A stretch of DNA of 64,000 nucleotides, from the NCBI GenBank assembly GCA_025267735.1, contig CM046300.1, positions 36,775,322-36,839,321 on the forward strand. Direction: 5' to 3'. The notes under the pieces are model-generated. The model did not search any database, was not told the DNA's origin, and saw nothing but the letters and a program-made list of their open reading frames with translations. How positions within the stretch are numbered: position 1 is the first letter of the stretch; each line of letters starts with the position of its first letter. Shown here piece by piece: positions 20,861 through 33,100 of this stretch. Origin of the DNA: Mactra quadrangularis. Its lineage: Eukaryota; Mollusca; Bivalvia; Venerida; Mactridae. The translations under genes and the position numbers were made by a program.

Positions 20861-21127
20861 TATACCCCCGCTTCGAAGAAGAGGGGGGTATACTGTTTTA
20901 CCCTTGTCCGTGCGTCCATCCGTCCGTCCGTTACAAAATTTCTGTTGCAGTTTTCTCAGCAACTATATCATGCAGCAGCCTAATACTTTGCATATTGCTT
21001 CATCCCATAGTCCCATATGGTGTAAAGCGATTTCATGCTCCTTGCTCATCTACTTCCTGTTTGTCGCATATTTTTAGATTTTGGCGGGGGTATCACTAGT
21101 GAGCATTAGCTCACAGATTTACTTGTT
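20861..21127 (+). repeat. ~265-bp dispersed repeat, copy 2 (SF3B3 3' UTR)
   Basis: Very close copy of 4180-4439, with an extra CCGT-type unit in the CGTCCGTCCG stretch. High identity implies recent mobility, but no target duplication is clear. Confidence 0.85.
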
Positions 21128-21734
21128 AACTTAATATTTGTTAAGAAGAACTTGGACCATATTGTTGTAAATATATATATTGTTGTAAATTTAATCAATG
21201 ATCGCTTCACTTTCATATTGATTTATCAGACCGTTGATCACTCATGTATAAAGATTTTGATAAATTCAGTCACTGCGAAACATAGCGGACCAACAAACAA
21301 ATCCTGGAAAAAATTAAGATGGTCTGACCAGATCTGCAGGTTTACAGTAGAAAATTGATCTCATCCATTAAGTTTTCAATTCTTCAAAATATGTAAAATG
21401 AGTCCTGTCCTGTAAGACTTGGTTTGGTCTTGTAGTTTTGATCTTCACTGGACCTAATGTCCAGTAATATTGTTCAGTTTTGCTGTGACTGAATGAATTA
21501 ATTTTTAGGTAATTTGTTACTTCAGCACTGATCTTCAGTGCTTATATGACTAGATAAGTGGCTGCCCAAAAGTTGCCTCTGCTACTGGGTTGCTCATGTG
21601 AAATTTTTTGTTGTCATTAACAATTTATTTCACAGCCTGCTATTTTAGAGTCTTGTATGTCAGAGGTCACATTTCAAACACATTTGGCAGCTTTTTGTTG
21701 ACATACATCAATCATACATTTTGACTATTATTAA

Positions 21735-21806
21735 AGGGTTGCCCGCAAGACTGTAGTAGTTTGCTCTTTAATGCAATGCGCTTACTACAGTCTTGTGAGC
21801 AACCCT
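21735..21806 (+). repeat. Hairpin in SF3B3 3' UTR
   Basis: Arms 21735-21759 and 21782-21806 are 25 nt and pair with about three mismatches (AGGGTTGCCCGCAAGACTGT against its near complement). Loop about 22 nt. Could be a small foldback element or a precursor-like hairpin. Confidence 0.6.
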
Positions 21807-21899
21807 CAAATTATGTAATATTTTTATCATAAAGTATATACTGAGTAGTTTCAGTATTGTGCTCATAAAATCATGTTTATATGTTGTACAGAATTTGAC

Positions 21900-21905
21900 A
21901 ATAAA
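21900..21905 (+). promoter_or_regulatory. Candidate polyadenylation signal of SF3B3
   Basis: AATAAA followed within about 25-45 bases by a T/GT-rich stretch (TGTTTATTGTATTTTTATT). Cleavage would fall near 21920-21935. Inference from motif only. Confidence 0.4.
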
Positions 21906-22734
21906 ATAGTAATGATAAAATAATAATGTTTATTGTATTTTTATTCCAAAAGTCTGTGAGTCTTGGATGAATATGATTTTGGAAATTACTTGCTTCCTAT
22001 TTTGCCTCTGCTGTAACATCAAAGTAAATTTCACCATCCCTCTACAACTTGTATGTCTTAGTAAAGACAATAAGCCATATCAAATGCTACAAACTGAGTA
22101 AAAATCACCTACTAAATAGTTATCTTTATTAAAAGTACTCATAAACTCTAATGAATCAATTTTTATCAAACATGCTTTTTGCTGGCCATTTTGGGATAGG
22201 GGGACCCCTATGACAAAAGTATATATTTTCCCCTGTGTAACATAATTCCCATCTCCAAATTTTATTGAATTTGAAAAAACCGTTAAACTCAAGAGGAATG
22301 AATATTGCTTGGAAATTTTGAAGAAGATAAAAATTGTTCTAATAGTAGTATTGAATTGAATATGTAAAATCCCCTTCTTGAAATTTTTGTCAATTTACCC
22401 CGAAAATGGGCCCAGCCTCATTTCTCTTATGGGTGAAAAAATGTTTCAATGATGAGAAATGGATAATTTCTGCTATATTTTCATGTGATTTTACTCTTGA
22501 GTTGAAGCATTTGATCATGTTTTATATCAACGATGTGAGATATGTAAGAAGCTGACCTCTGCAAAGCTGCTGTATTTTCAAAGCGACGGATATTGCTCTG
22601 AGGAGTTAGCACTGGAACATAATTTTGTTGGAATTGTAATTCATGCATATAAAAGTTCATTGGCACTTTAGTTATATCAATGGAAAAACCAGACTGGTAT
22701 TGACACTCATTTAGGATGCTATAGTCACTTTGTG

Positions 22735-25445
22735 CAACAGTGATTAGTGATATGAGTCACATGATATTGCCGCTTTGATATGTGATGCCATCGTCATTTT
22801 GTATTTGCACACACTGATTTGTGATGCCATAGTCACATTGTATTACCCCCGTGAGATATGTGATGCCACAGTCATTTGTTTAGTATTGCCACTGTTATTT
22901 GTGATTCCATAGTCACATGGTATTGCCACTTTGATTTGTGATGCCATAGTCACATAGTATTGCCTTGGTTTTTTGTAATGCCATAGTCACATGGTATTGC
23001 CACTGTTATTTGTAATTTGTGATGCCATAGTTGCATGGTATTACACTGTGATTGGTGATGCCAAATTCACATTGTTTTGACGCTTGATTTGTGATGTCAA
23101 TGTCACATGGTATTGTCACTGATATGTGATGCCATAGCCACATGTTCCTGCCACTGTGATTTGTGATGCCATAGTCACATGGCATTGCCACTGTGATTTT
23201 TGATGCCAATGTCACATGGCATTGCCACTGTGATTTTTGATGCCATTGTCACATAGTATTGCCACTGTGATTTTTGATGCCATTGTCACATAGTATTGCC
23301 ACAGTGATTTGTGATGCCATTGTCACATAGTATTGCCACTTTGATTTGTGATGCCATTGTCACATAGTATTGCCACAGTGATTTGTGATGCCATTGCAGG
23401 CTGTCGACCAACCACTGATAAAAATATAGGAATTTATATAGGAATTTTATTTTCAAAATATAGGAACTTTTAGAGAAAACCAAGTAGAAATATAGGAACT
23501 TTTGAGCGTTATTCCAATACATTTAGGTCCCTTTACGCATACTATCATTGCTCAAAGACTTAATAAGTACATGTTCTGAATAAATACAAAGACTGAATAA
23601 GTACATGTTCTGAATAAATACAAGTTTCAGTATCAGTGTATTACTTTTAATGACTAAATGCATCATGGACCAAACTACATGTACCTCTAAATGAAAAAAA
23701 TAATATCTACAAACTGTCTTGGAGTTAATGCATGTTTTACAAAATAATAACTCTTTTAAAGAAATGGTAAAATTTAAAAGAAAATGGTTTGACAATTTTA
23801 CTTTGTCTCTAATCCCTCTATGTTAATGACTTCATTGTTTAAAGACAGGTTTTATATATACTAACTGGGTATAATAAATGAAAATATTGTGGTACCCGGA
23901 ATATGGGCTTTAAATCTATCTTGAGAAAATAAATTCTTCCATCCATTGACCTGATACAAGCAGAAACCTGCCGTTTATTACAGCAGCTGATGTAGCCTTT
24001 CCTGATCCACAGAGCTGATGATAAGAGAGTATCAACTGATAATGCATCATACATCATAGCAAACTGAATGAAAGATTCATGCCAGTTACTCATCGAAGTA
24101 ACTAAATGAGGACTTCCAATTTTCTTATTTCATACAACTTTTTTATCAGTGACTCTAAAGGGAAGATGCTTAAATTATCAGTGTAGTCTAGAACACCCCA
24201 AGATGATGCTACATAAAAACTCTACTAGCTCTGGGCACATGGTTTCATACAGAAATATTTAAACAATTGTTCTATGTTAAGATTGTGAATTCTGTCAATT
24301 TTGCTCTCACTTTTTGAACATTGTAGATGATGCAAGCCTAACATGAAAGTTCTAAATATAATTTACTTACAAAATATTTTTTCAGACTTCTATAAAAAAT
24401 TCTTTATGAAAATTAGTATGCCTAAACAGAGGTTACCTTTGGCATCAAATGTGTCACTTAAATGATCTTTCCATGCATGCCAAATATGGAGGTTCTTGAC
24501 TTAATGGATACATGAGATATTTTTGACTGTTTTACTAAAGTAATAACTACAATGTAATATATACATTGAGAGAGAAAAAATACACACTAACAGGGCTAGT
24601 TTTGAACCTAAGGCTAAAATTTGTCACCCACAATCATTTAAGAAAAATACTAGACAATGTTTTCAGACATACTATACAATTTCTAGCACTGTCAGTAAAA
24701 AAACAGGTTCATTGATTTATTTCCTTTCAATAACTATGTAACCATATTTTTGATGAAATACAATGAATGAGTGGAAGGATGCATGCCTACAGATTTAGAG
24801 ATCTATAACACACCAGTGGTACCGTTAACAAACTACAAGCAGAGTAGGGTATTGGAATACCCTTGCAATTGCTTTACTTTGTAGTATAATTTAGCAATGT
24901 ATTTTATAGGTTGCAGTGAATGGGCAATAAGTGACATTGACTACAAAATAAAATTAGGTTGAATAGAACACTTTGAAAACTTGAACAAAGAACATTTCTT
25001 CTAATTTTTTCAAGAGGGTTTTTTTAAAAAAGAGTTGCATAAGTAGCAAAGGGTTAGGGCAACTTGAATACTGACACTTGACAGCCACCTACCAGATCAA
25101 CTCATCATAGGCACTTACTATATTCAACTTATAGGCAGTATAAGATGAAACAGATACAAAAAACTCAAATATATATGGAAAAAAAACAATTAAACATACT
25201 TGACGTGTTCAAATTAGAATGATTTACAAAAATATAGGAATGATGGACAAAATATAGTATAAATATAGGAAATATAGGACACTTTTGAAAATATAGGAAT
25301 GAAACCCAAAATATAGGAATAATATAGGAATATAGGAATTGGTTGACTGCCTGCCATTGTCACATAGTATTGCCACTGTGATTTGTGATGCCATTGTCAC
25401 ATAGTATTGCCACTGTGATCTGTGATGCCATGGTTACGTTGTATT
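22735..25445. repeat. Satellite array of ~37-bp monomers, interrupted
   Basis: Monomers such as GATGCCATTGTCACATAGTA then TTGCCACTGTGATTTGT repeat with period about 37-38 bp. The array runs from about 22735 to 23396 and resumes at 25354 after an inserted element. The left part is more diverged; the right part is homogeneous. Confidence 0.88.
23397..25353. mobile_element. Non-autonomous DNA transposon in satellite array, 1957 bp
   Basis: Ends CAGGCTGTCGACCAA and (complement) CAGGCAGTCAACCAA match 13 of 15. CCATTG flanks both sides (23391-23396 and 25354-25359), restoring the monomer if removed. Both ends carry clusters of ATATAGGAA words, like subterminal transposase sites. No convincing coding sequence inside. 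Confidence 0.82.
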
Positions 25446-25840
25446 ACTATTGTGAACAATATGTTCAGTTAAGTGTAGTACTTATCATGTTATTAATGTG
25501 TTTTTATGTGAATGTTGTGGTTCTTGGGCAACATTACGGTTTTATGAATAGGCTGGTATGTTTTTTTCATTCAACATATTAGAGAAAATCCCTTACAAGT
25601 TGTCAACATTAATGAAGGCATAGAGATATGATGACAGGAAAGGAACAAAACCTTTCCGTCTTACACTAGAGCAAGTTCTGATGTCAACAGTCATGAAACA
25701 AGAAGTAGAATCCCATCTTTCTTACTGCTTTGTTCCTTAAAAAAGCTCTTTAGTTGGTAGTTTTTCACCAATCCACCACCCTCATTCAGTGAGATGTATC
25801 TAAGATATTAAGCTATATATGTAACACATATCTCTTAAGT

Positions 25841-26209
25841 CCATAAACAGATATCCTATAGACCACGGAGGTGAAGGATCTCATGACATCACATAGGTCA
25901 TGTCCAGATGACCTTTGTGTCAACCAATCAAAGCTTAGCTTTCATCTACACGTAACACTAGTAATAGTGTCCTGATTTTGTAGTTTTTACTTTTAGACTG
26001 AATTTTGCAGGCTAATTTGATGATTGTGTTGTTCACAGGCTTTGATTGGACAGTTCTTTGCAAATTACATCACTTAGACGATGTACACAAATCACTGAGC
26101 ACAATAATTGCCAAAGGTCAGCTATATGTGACCCCTAATATGAAGGAGCAAGATCCAAAATAAGCTATTGTATGAGCAGATAATTTTAGATCAGGTTTTA
26201 ATCAGATTG
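25841..26209 (+). repeat. ~370-bp dispersed repeat, copy 3 (intergenic)
   Basis: More diverged copy: ATAAACAGATATCCT, GCTTAGCTTTCATCTACACG, GCAAATTACATCACTTAGAC and GGTTTTAATCAGATTG in the same order. Confidence 0.75.
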
Positions 26210-26364
26210 CATAAATCTCTAAACCACAAGAGCATCATCTACTAGAAATAGTACATGGGTCATAGTTTTCATGACTGATGCTGAAAGTCAGGATATTTGG
26301 GACCTAAGTGAGCCACTAACACCATGTACTTCAAGATTTTGAATTTTGGAACTTTCATCCTTGT

Positions 26365-26518
26365 TATAGTTAGTTTATCTCAACTGTCAAAACTGTTAAC
26401 ATGAATAATTTCATGGTGACTTCGGGTTCTTTGTTTAACACTTGTGATATTGTGATAGTGAGCATTCAATCACTGCAAAATTATTCTAACTTTGACAGTT
26501 GAGAAAAAATAGACTATA
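26365..26518. mobile_element. Tc1/mariner-like MITE, 154 bp
   Basis: Ends TATAGTTAGTTTATCTCAAC and the complement of GTTGAGAAAAAATAGACTATA-type sequence form inverted repeats of about 27 bp with several mismatches, including CTCAACTGTCAAA. TA at both ends. Confidence 0.65.
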
Positions 26519-28600
26519 GTATATTGATACAGAGTTCAACTAAGTGCCAAACCAATCACAGTTATAGAGTGAGCACTAAAGGGTGAAACTTGGCCATTCT
26601 AGTTAGGTAAAGAAATGAAAACAACAATGCATTGTAATTGACTACATTTTTTTTAATACATCAAATAAACAAAACACAGGCATGTATTGACCAAAACACA
26701 TGATCAAAATTTACATACTTACATTACATGATAATTTGAAATTATTTTTTTGATAGGAAAATACAAGAAAGAAAATGAACAACATTTCATATAAACAAAA
26801 TTATAATTCATGAGTTTTCTATCTTCATTAATCATCATATCATTGTTCATGGAACCTGTTGCCTAATGGCAGTGCTTTGTAGTCGTCTTTTGACAAGGCT
26901 AGCATTAAAGCCCCATTATCAAAAGTCATACTGTTTTCGGACAGCAAAAAAAATAATCATTTTTCTATTTCAAACACCTAAAGAACATGATTTTTTATCA
27001 AATGCTAATATTTGCTTAAATATGTTTATGCTATTTATTGCATTTCAAAAAGAAAGTAGACTGAAACCGATAGTAGAATTTGGTTGTCAATACTTGAAAC
27101 AGTAGTTTTGATCACAGTATGTATAAGATAAAGTCTTGATTTAGAAACAAACTACTCACTTGTATAGGTTAAAATATAGGTAAAATGTTGGCTAAGACAG
27201 CTGCACCGAAAAACATTTACTACTGATTTACATACATGTACAAACATTTTTCACAGTTTAAGTTTTGTCCATAAATATTTCTGAAGCCATTATTTTCATA
27301 GCTCAAGATTTCCATATATAAGCTATTAACACAATATATCTTAAAGCCCAAAATTATGGAACACATTTTAAATAATCTACAAATAAATAATGACTAATAA
27401 ATAGAAAGAAAATTAAACTAGATGTTAAACACATTTCTACACATATATATTTACAAATATTATCATTTAACTGTAGCACTCCTATCATTCTTAACTTTTA
27501 ATAAATAATTTTTGCTTATTTTTTGGCAGGTGGATTGAAATATTTTAAGAACTCAAGAGTGTATCAAAGCTTAAAATTTGCAAAATATCTAATTCATTGA
27601 AATATAAAACAGTTATAGTTCTTATTTGGAACTCAAATTTATGGTTTTTTCCAGCTGAATAAGGTTTGTTAGTACTGGATACATCCATGCAGAACAAAGT
27701 TATTTTACACATAGTTGCTGAAGATTTTTCAACAAAGAATAAATCCTATTTTCTGTGTACACACATTTGTGTTTCAACTTGATTTTTGTAAAATTTAAAG
27801 TAGTATAAAAGTGGACTCAATAGTTCTTAATTGCTCAAATGAACAGAATAGAAAAATACTTAATAAATCATTGCTTTACTTATTGAATGAAAAAGTTCAA
27901 AATATTTAAATCTTTGTTATTTAAAGAGTAGAAATCTATAGGTATATGATGATGTATAATTTGACCAAGTAGAAGAATCATTTTGAAAGGCCAAAATTGA
28001 GACAAAAAAACAATCTAATACACACAGTGTACTCTGAACTTACAACAAGAACATTTTAAACATGAAGGGTATTAAATGTCATTCTATACATAGCCAATGT
28101 TTCTTTTTATGTTGCCATGATTCAGGGTGTTTATTCAATCCTTAAGATATATATTTACAAAATTCTTTACACTGAGGTTATATAAGTATGAGAGCAAATA
28201 AGTATTATACATTTCAAAACATATGAGACAGAATCCATCTACAGATTTATACCAATTAAAAAAGGTGTTTTAGGCTTAATGCGTTTTTTCATTTACCTAG
28301 TCAAATAGTTATTTGCATAAAGATTTTAGTAGACAATATATGGGTAACAAAAAAAGAAGAAAATATTTGGCAAATCTATTGGACCAAAACTAAACTCTTC
28401 GTTCATAGCAAACTGCAAGGGTCCTCAGTAATACACAACTTTCATAGGACGTCTTTTAGGTAGAACTTCCCCTAATACCATTCATTTTTATACATACCTG
28501 AAAGCCATGTTAAATATTTATGAAACATAGTATTTTTCCTTCATTAAACATTGTTGATAAATTTGCATGGATTAAAATCATATGTCATTACTATATCCCT

Positions 28601-28669
28601 AGCTTAGCACTAAACAGTCGTAACTGACTCTTTTTTAAACTTCAGTTATGACCATTTTGCACCAAGCCC
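28601..28669. repeat. Small foldback, GCTTAGC family copy 1
   Basis: AGCTTAGCACTAAACAGTCG and GACCATTTTGCACCAAGCC are imperfect inverted ends around a T-rich loop. Confidence 0.6.
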
Positions 28670-28837
28670 ACAATATATTAAAACATTTTAACCAATATTT
28701 TATCACCTTTTGGCATGAATGTATTAAAATTTTAATTTGTTCCTTAAAGTAGGCTAAACATTTGACAGAATGAGTGTTTGAATGTACAATGTTGACTTTA
28801 ATCAGAATTTATATATTTTTGCGGTAATAAACAAAAG

Positions 28838-29295
28838 TACCTACCAAAAGTTTGGAGACAAAGGAACTTTACTTTACTTTTTTTGAATTTTTATTTCATT
28901 GATTGTTTTCGGTAGAACCATTGTTTTGATATATTAGATATGCTTGTTTTGATATATTAGACATGCTTGTTTTGATATATTAGACATGCTTGTTTTGATA
29001 TATTAGATATGCTTAATGATAAAATGAAAACAAATTTCTCAAATGCATAACATTTATAATATTCAGTGTATGATATTCCAAAACCTCCAAACCAAATTCA
29101 ATGTAATTCTTTTCTAAAATGTAGATTTTTTAAGCTTCTTTGATAGTCTCAACTACAAATAGTCCCATAACAAAAAGAAAATAAGCTAAACTAAAAAGCA
29201 TTTCAAAATAAATGGTTTACCCGGTATGGGTAATCAATTTTTTATAAAAACCTATACAGTAGGCATACAAAGTGTCTCCAAACTTTTGGTGGGTA
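28838..29295. mobile_element. Tc1/mariner-like MITE, 458 bp
   Basis: 23-bp inverted repeats at 28838-28860 and 29273-29295 (TACCYACCAAAAGTTTGGAG then ACA) match 22 of 23. The ends are typical of Tc1/mariner elements. Contains four 23-bp tandem units at 28922-29013. No transposase. Confidence 0.82.
28922..29013. repeat. 23-bp tandem repeat x4 inside MITE
   Basis: Four perfect-length units (28922, 28945, 28968, 28991) of TGTTTTGATATATTAGAYAT then GCT. Confidence 0.9.
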
Positions 29296-30082
29296 GTGTA
29301 GTTTTATAATAACATAATGTTTGTTGTTCAGACTGCATAAGAACTCACATAAAGTCAGCAATACCTCAAGAACATGTATACAAAAAAATTAACATTCATA
29401 CTTTAAATATAATAGAAAATATAATTTATTTACAAGAATGTAAGTTTTATGGTCCCCTGTTTGACTCACAGTAAAAACAAGTTTAACATAACAAAAAATC
29501 ATTAATCATCAATAGGTAATACACTCATTATACAATCAAAAGAAAAGAGAAACATGATTGAAACATTCAACAACTCAATTGTCTATAAAAAGAGTGTCTT
29601 CAAAAAACCTTCCAATTACAGAGAAATTACTCTCTTAAGGTATCTATATAAACAAGTCTGCCAACGTGGAGCTTTAAAATCAGCTGAAAGAACTCAACTA
29701 CTAGGGTCAATTTTTTCGTCTTGAACCAAAATATTTCACATTTCAAAGTCTATGCAACAGGTAGAACAATAACAAAGTAAAGATGATTTCATCATAACAA
29801 AGGTATAGTAGACATGTGGTGATCAAGGGAGACAACTGGACCACTGAAGATTGGCAGACCTGTTTAAATCAAATTGACACAACAATATGTCCAACTCACT
29901 TAACAGTCTAAAATGTCACCATGGCATATTAACAAGTTCACAAGATTTGACTCGGATCACATTAATTTTTCAATTCACATTTCTTCACAATTTCAGGCAT
30001 GTTTAGGACAATGATTCCACAGGAATGTCCTTATACATTTACAGTATATATATACATCACTTTATTTTACAGTTTAAGAGAT

Positions 30083-30146
30083 TCATTTCACTGTGTAAGC
30101 ATTTGTTGGAACATTTCTGTTGGCAACCCAAGCTGTAAACACATCC
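30083..30146 (-). CDS. TOX4: TOX4-like terminal coding exon
   Basis: Completes Arg, then [20 protein letters not shown] and TGA (30085-30083). The exon is short and would be missed by ORF length. Acceptor TTTACAG at 30152-30147. Confidence 0.92.
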
Positions 30147-33100
30147 CTGTAAATAAATACAATAACATGTATAAATATAAAATCATAACCACAAGTAAAT
30201 TATCTTTAAATTTTCATCAACACTAATCAAGAGCAGCTTAAGGACAGTGTGTTTGCTTTTTCAAGCATTTGTTTACATTCATTTCAAACTATTTAGGAGA
30301 TGAGCAGTGTGCATCATACTACTGAAGGTCTAAGTGATGTGTCAATGCAACCTATCTACTGCATTACAGAATAACATAGTATTCGGATATTCAATTGGGA
30401 CTAAAAAATTGTTCATAATTTAATTTTGGCAGTTTTGAAAGCGAGCATCGGTTAATATTGGCACTTAGCCTTCACACCATCAGTAATTGATCTTGCCAAT
30501 ACAAAATTTGCTAAAAAATACTGACAAGTGCATCCACCAATATTAAGTTGTATACAGTCCATGAAAATAACGAAGGATGTACAGTCTACGAAATAAGGAT
30601 ATAAATATGGCGGTCCGAATACATCATTTTAAGAGCATTTGCAGAATTTTGGTAGCCCATAAGAAATTATTGGTTGCCCGAACAAAAAAGTGGTTGTCCC
30701 AGGCAACTGGACACCCATTAAATTTAAAGACTAATGTAGTTTTTCCATAACCCATTGAAATGTCAGAAAATTGTTTTAAAAACTTGACTCACAAAATAAA
30801 AGTAAGAAACAGTAGAAATGTTACCTGCAATGTGAGACAACACATTCATTACTACAATATTCATTGTCCCAGCCTAGACTTTCTATAGCTCTATTTCCAC
30901 AACCTGATCTTATACACATACCATATGGCATAGTACGACCTGAATTATTCTGTAAATAAAAAATATTTGACATAAACATATATATTTATAAAGCTATCTA
31001 AATAACTCAATTAGCAGAATGTTAGACTATGAATTCATGGGTTATTAGTTCAATTCCTAGGCAGTACCTACATATCTTTGGTCATATGATGTTTTGTCTA
31101 GGGAAGATGAGTAGGTTGACTGACTACTGCAACATAATTGTGAAATTGTTGAAATGCTATACATAACATTATACATGTACATGTAGTGTTTCCAAAAACA
31201 TTCATATGAAGACAATATCTAGCTTGATATGGTTTGTTTATTATTTTACTCTCTTTTACAGTCTTACTTGAATCAAACAACTGGATTTAAATATTAGGTT
31301 TCTAACTTGGATTATGGTATACAATAAAGTTTGGAGGAAACAATTTTTTGGTTCACTTTTTATTGTGCTCAATACTGCTCTTTAACATTGTATTAGTGTA
31401 CAAGTTTGTTTGTTTTGTTGGGTTTAACACCGTAGCAACACATTTTTTATAGGTCATATAACGGCGGTCAGTCAACCTACTCACTCCTGGAAAGGCAAAA
31501 TCTCTGGATTTAGCTGTTAACCAACTACTAAGCACATACTTTCGTCAATGACTGACAACTGCCCTATGTAATTAAAAATCATTGGTAGGAGGGAGAATGG
31601 CCGTAGAAATAATTTCATCACCAAACTCCATGAAAGTATGCCCCGCCCAGGAATCAAACCCACAACCCCTCAATCAGTAGACTTGCGTGCTACCAACTGA
31701 GCTAGCCTGCCCGGTTGTATTAGTGTAAAAACCCATATACAAAACACAAGCCATAAGTCAACAACAAAATCTTCATTGTCATCAACTCAATGATAGTCAG
31801 CTTATAAAGATAAGTGAGAAAATAGAAATATACGGTCTATATATTCAATTGTCTTTTATATTGAATCACATAAAACATTAAGTGTTCATTCATGGAATTC
31901 TGAGAATAGAACATTTTTAATGTTGTCTGAATTCAACATGTTGGTACAAATTTTAAGCCACATGGGAGCACATTCAACCATTTTATTGATTGCCATGAAT
32001 TGACCAATCAGTCACATAGGTCCTATTACTTGAAACAGTAACCATTACCAGTGGATTATGAATAATATAATTCACAGGCTTAGCACAAAATGGTGGTAAC
32101 TCATTCTATTTTATATTGAATTACGACCATTTTGTGCTAAACCATCAATATGGTGTTTGTATAAATGAAAAAAACAGAATAAGAATAACTTAAAGGTACT
32201 CATTTACAGATAAAACTTAAATATCAACTTTTTCTGAGACTATCTGAATTGTAAGGAAACATTTTTTAAAGTAGGTATTTAGTGTTTTGATTATAACAAT
32301 TTTAGTGCAAATGGACATACAAATACAAATGATAGTGTTTCAAGTAGTAAAAATCTACCCTGCATGTCACGGTATAGACAATTTTAGTGCATTTTTGTGA
32401 CTTTTATTGTATATTTTTTGCAATCTATAGGTCAGTTTGTCATTAAATATTAAGAATTATTTTTTTACACAAATACAGACACTGAATAGTATTTTCAAAA
32501 TATAGGAAAATCTTAACCAAATCTGTGAACTAGTACCTTTAATTCAAAACGTAACATAGACACATGTAAGTTATTTATAAAGTAAAATATTACAAGTATA
32601 CTTACCCCACTAGGTGGTAAATTATGATTTACCATTCTGTTATGATCCATCATGTCCATAGACTGACCATTAGTATATGGATTCATATTATATTGGGCTT
32701 GTGTTTGATTGTACATGGCAGGGTGAGGTGGGCTAGATACATGATGCCCGAGCATGTTTGGTGGACTAGATACATGTTGAGGACTTGCAATGTGATGGGG
32801 ACTAGAAATATGTTGAGGACTCTGAGGTACCATGTGGGCTGGGCTACCCATGTGGGCTGGGCTTCCCATGTGGGCGGGACTACCCATGTGGGCAGGGCTA
32901 CCCATATGAGCAGGACTACCCATATGTTGAGGGCTGATATTATTCATGTAGCCCATCATATGTTGTGGAGATGTTCCAGTAGGTGATCTATGTGGTGGTG
33001 AAGGAGATTCCTCTACACGAGTCTGAAATAGACAAACATACATATATCATATTTTTGTTGCTTATCAAACAGTCCTAGTATTATCACACATGGCAATTGA

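Larger units (their letters stand above)
20578..21930 (+). other. SF3B3: Probable SF3B3 3' UTR
   Basis: Non-coding sequence after the SF3B3 stop. It contains a copy of a ~265-bp dispersed repeat (20861-21127) and a strong hairpin (21735-21806). The end is inferred from an AATAAA at 21900; a shorter transcript is possible. Confidence 0.45.
26640..30082 (-). other. Probable TOX4-like 3' UTR and downstream sequence
   Basis: AT-rich sequence after the stop with no coding similarity. It contains a Tc1/mariner-type MITE (28838-29295) and one small foldback (28601-28669). Several TTTATT (AATAAA on the - strand) occur, for example near 27033, so the true 3' end is not resolved. Confidence 0.35.

Noticed and set aside
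23523..24093. Transposase remnant in - strand open frames of the inserted element
   Set aside because: The two short translations show no DDE motif or recognisable domain.
32624..32986. 120-codon + strand open frame
   Set aside because: It is antisense to the HMGSPA repeat exon and arises from the 18-bp repeat.
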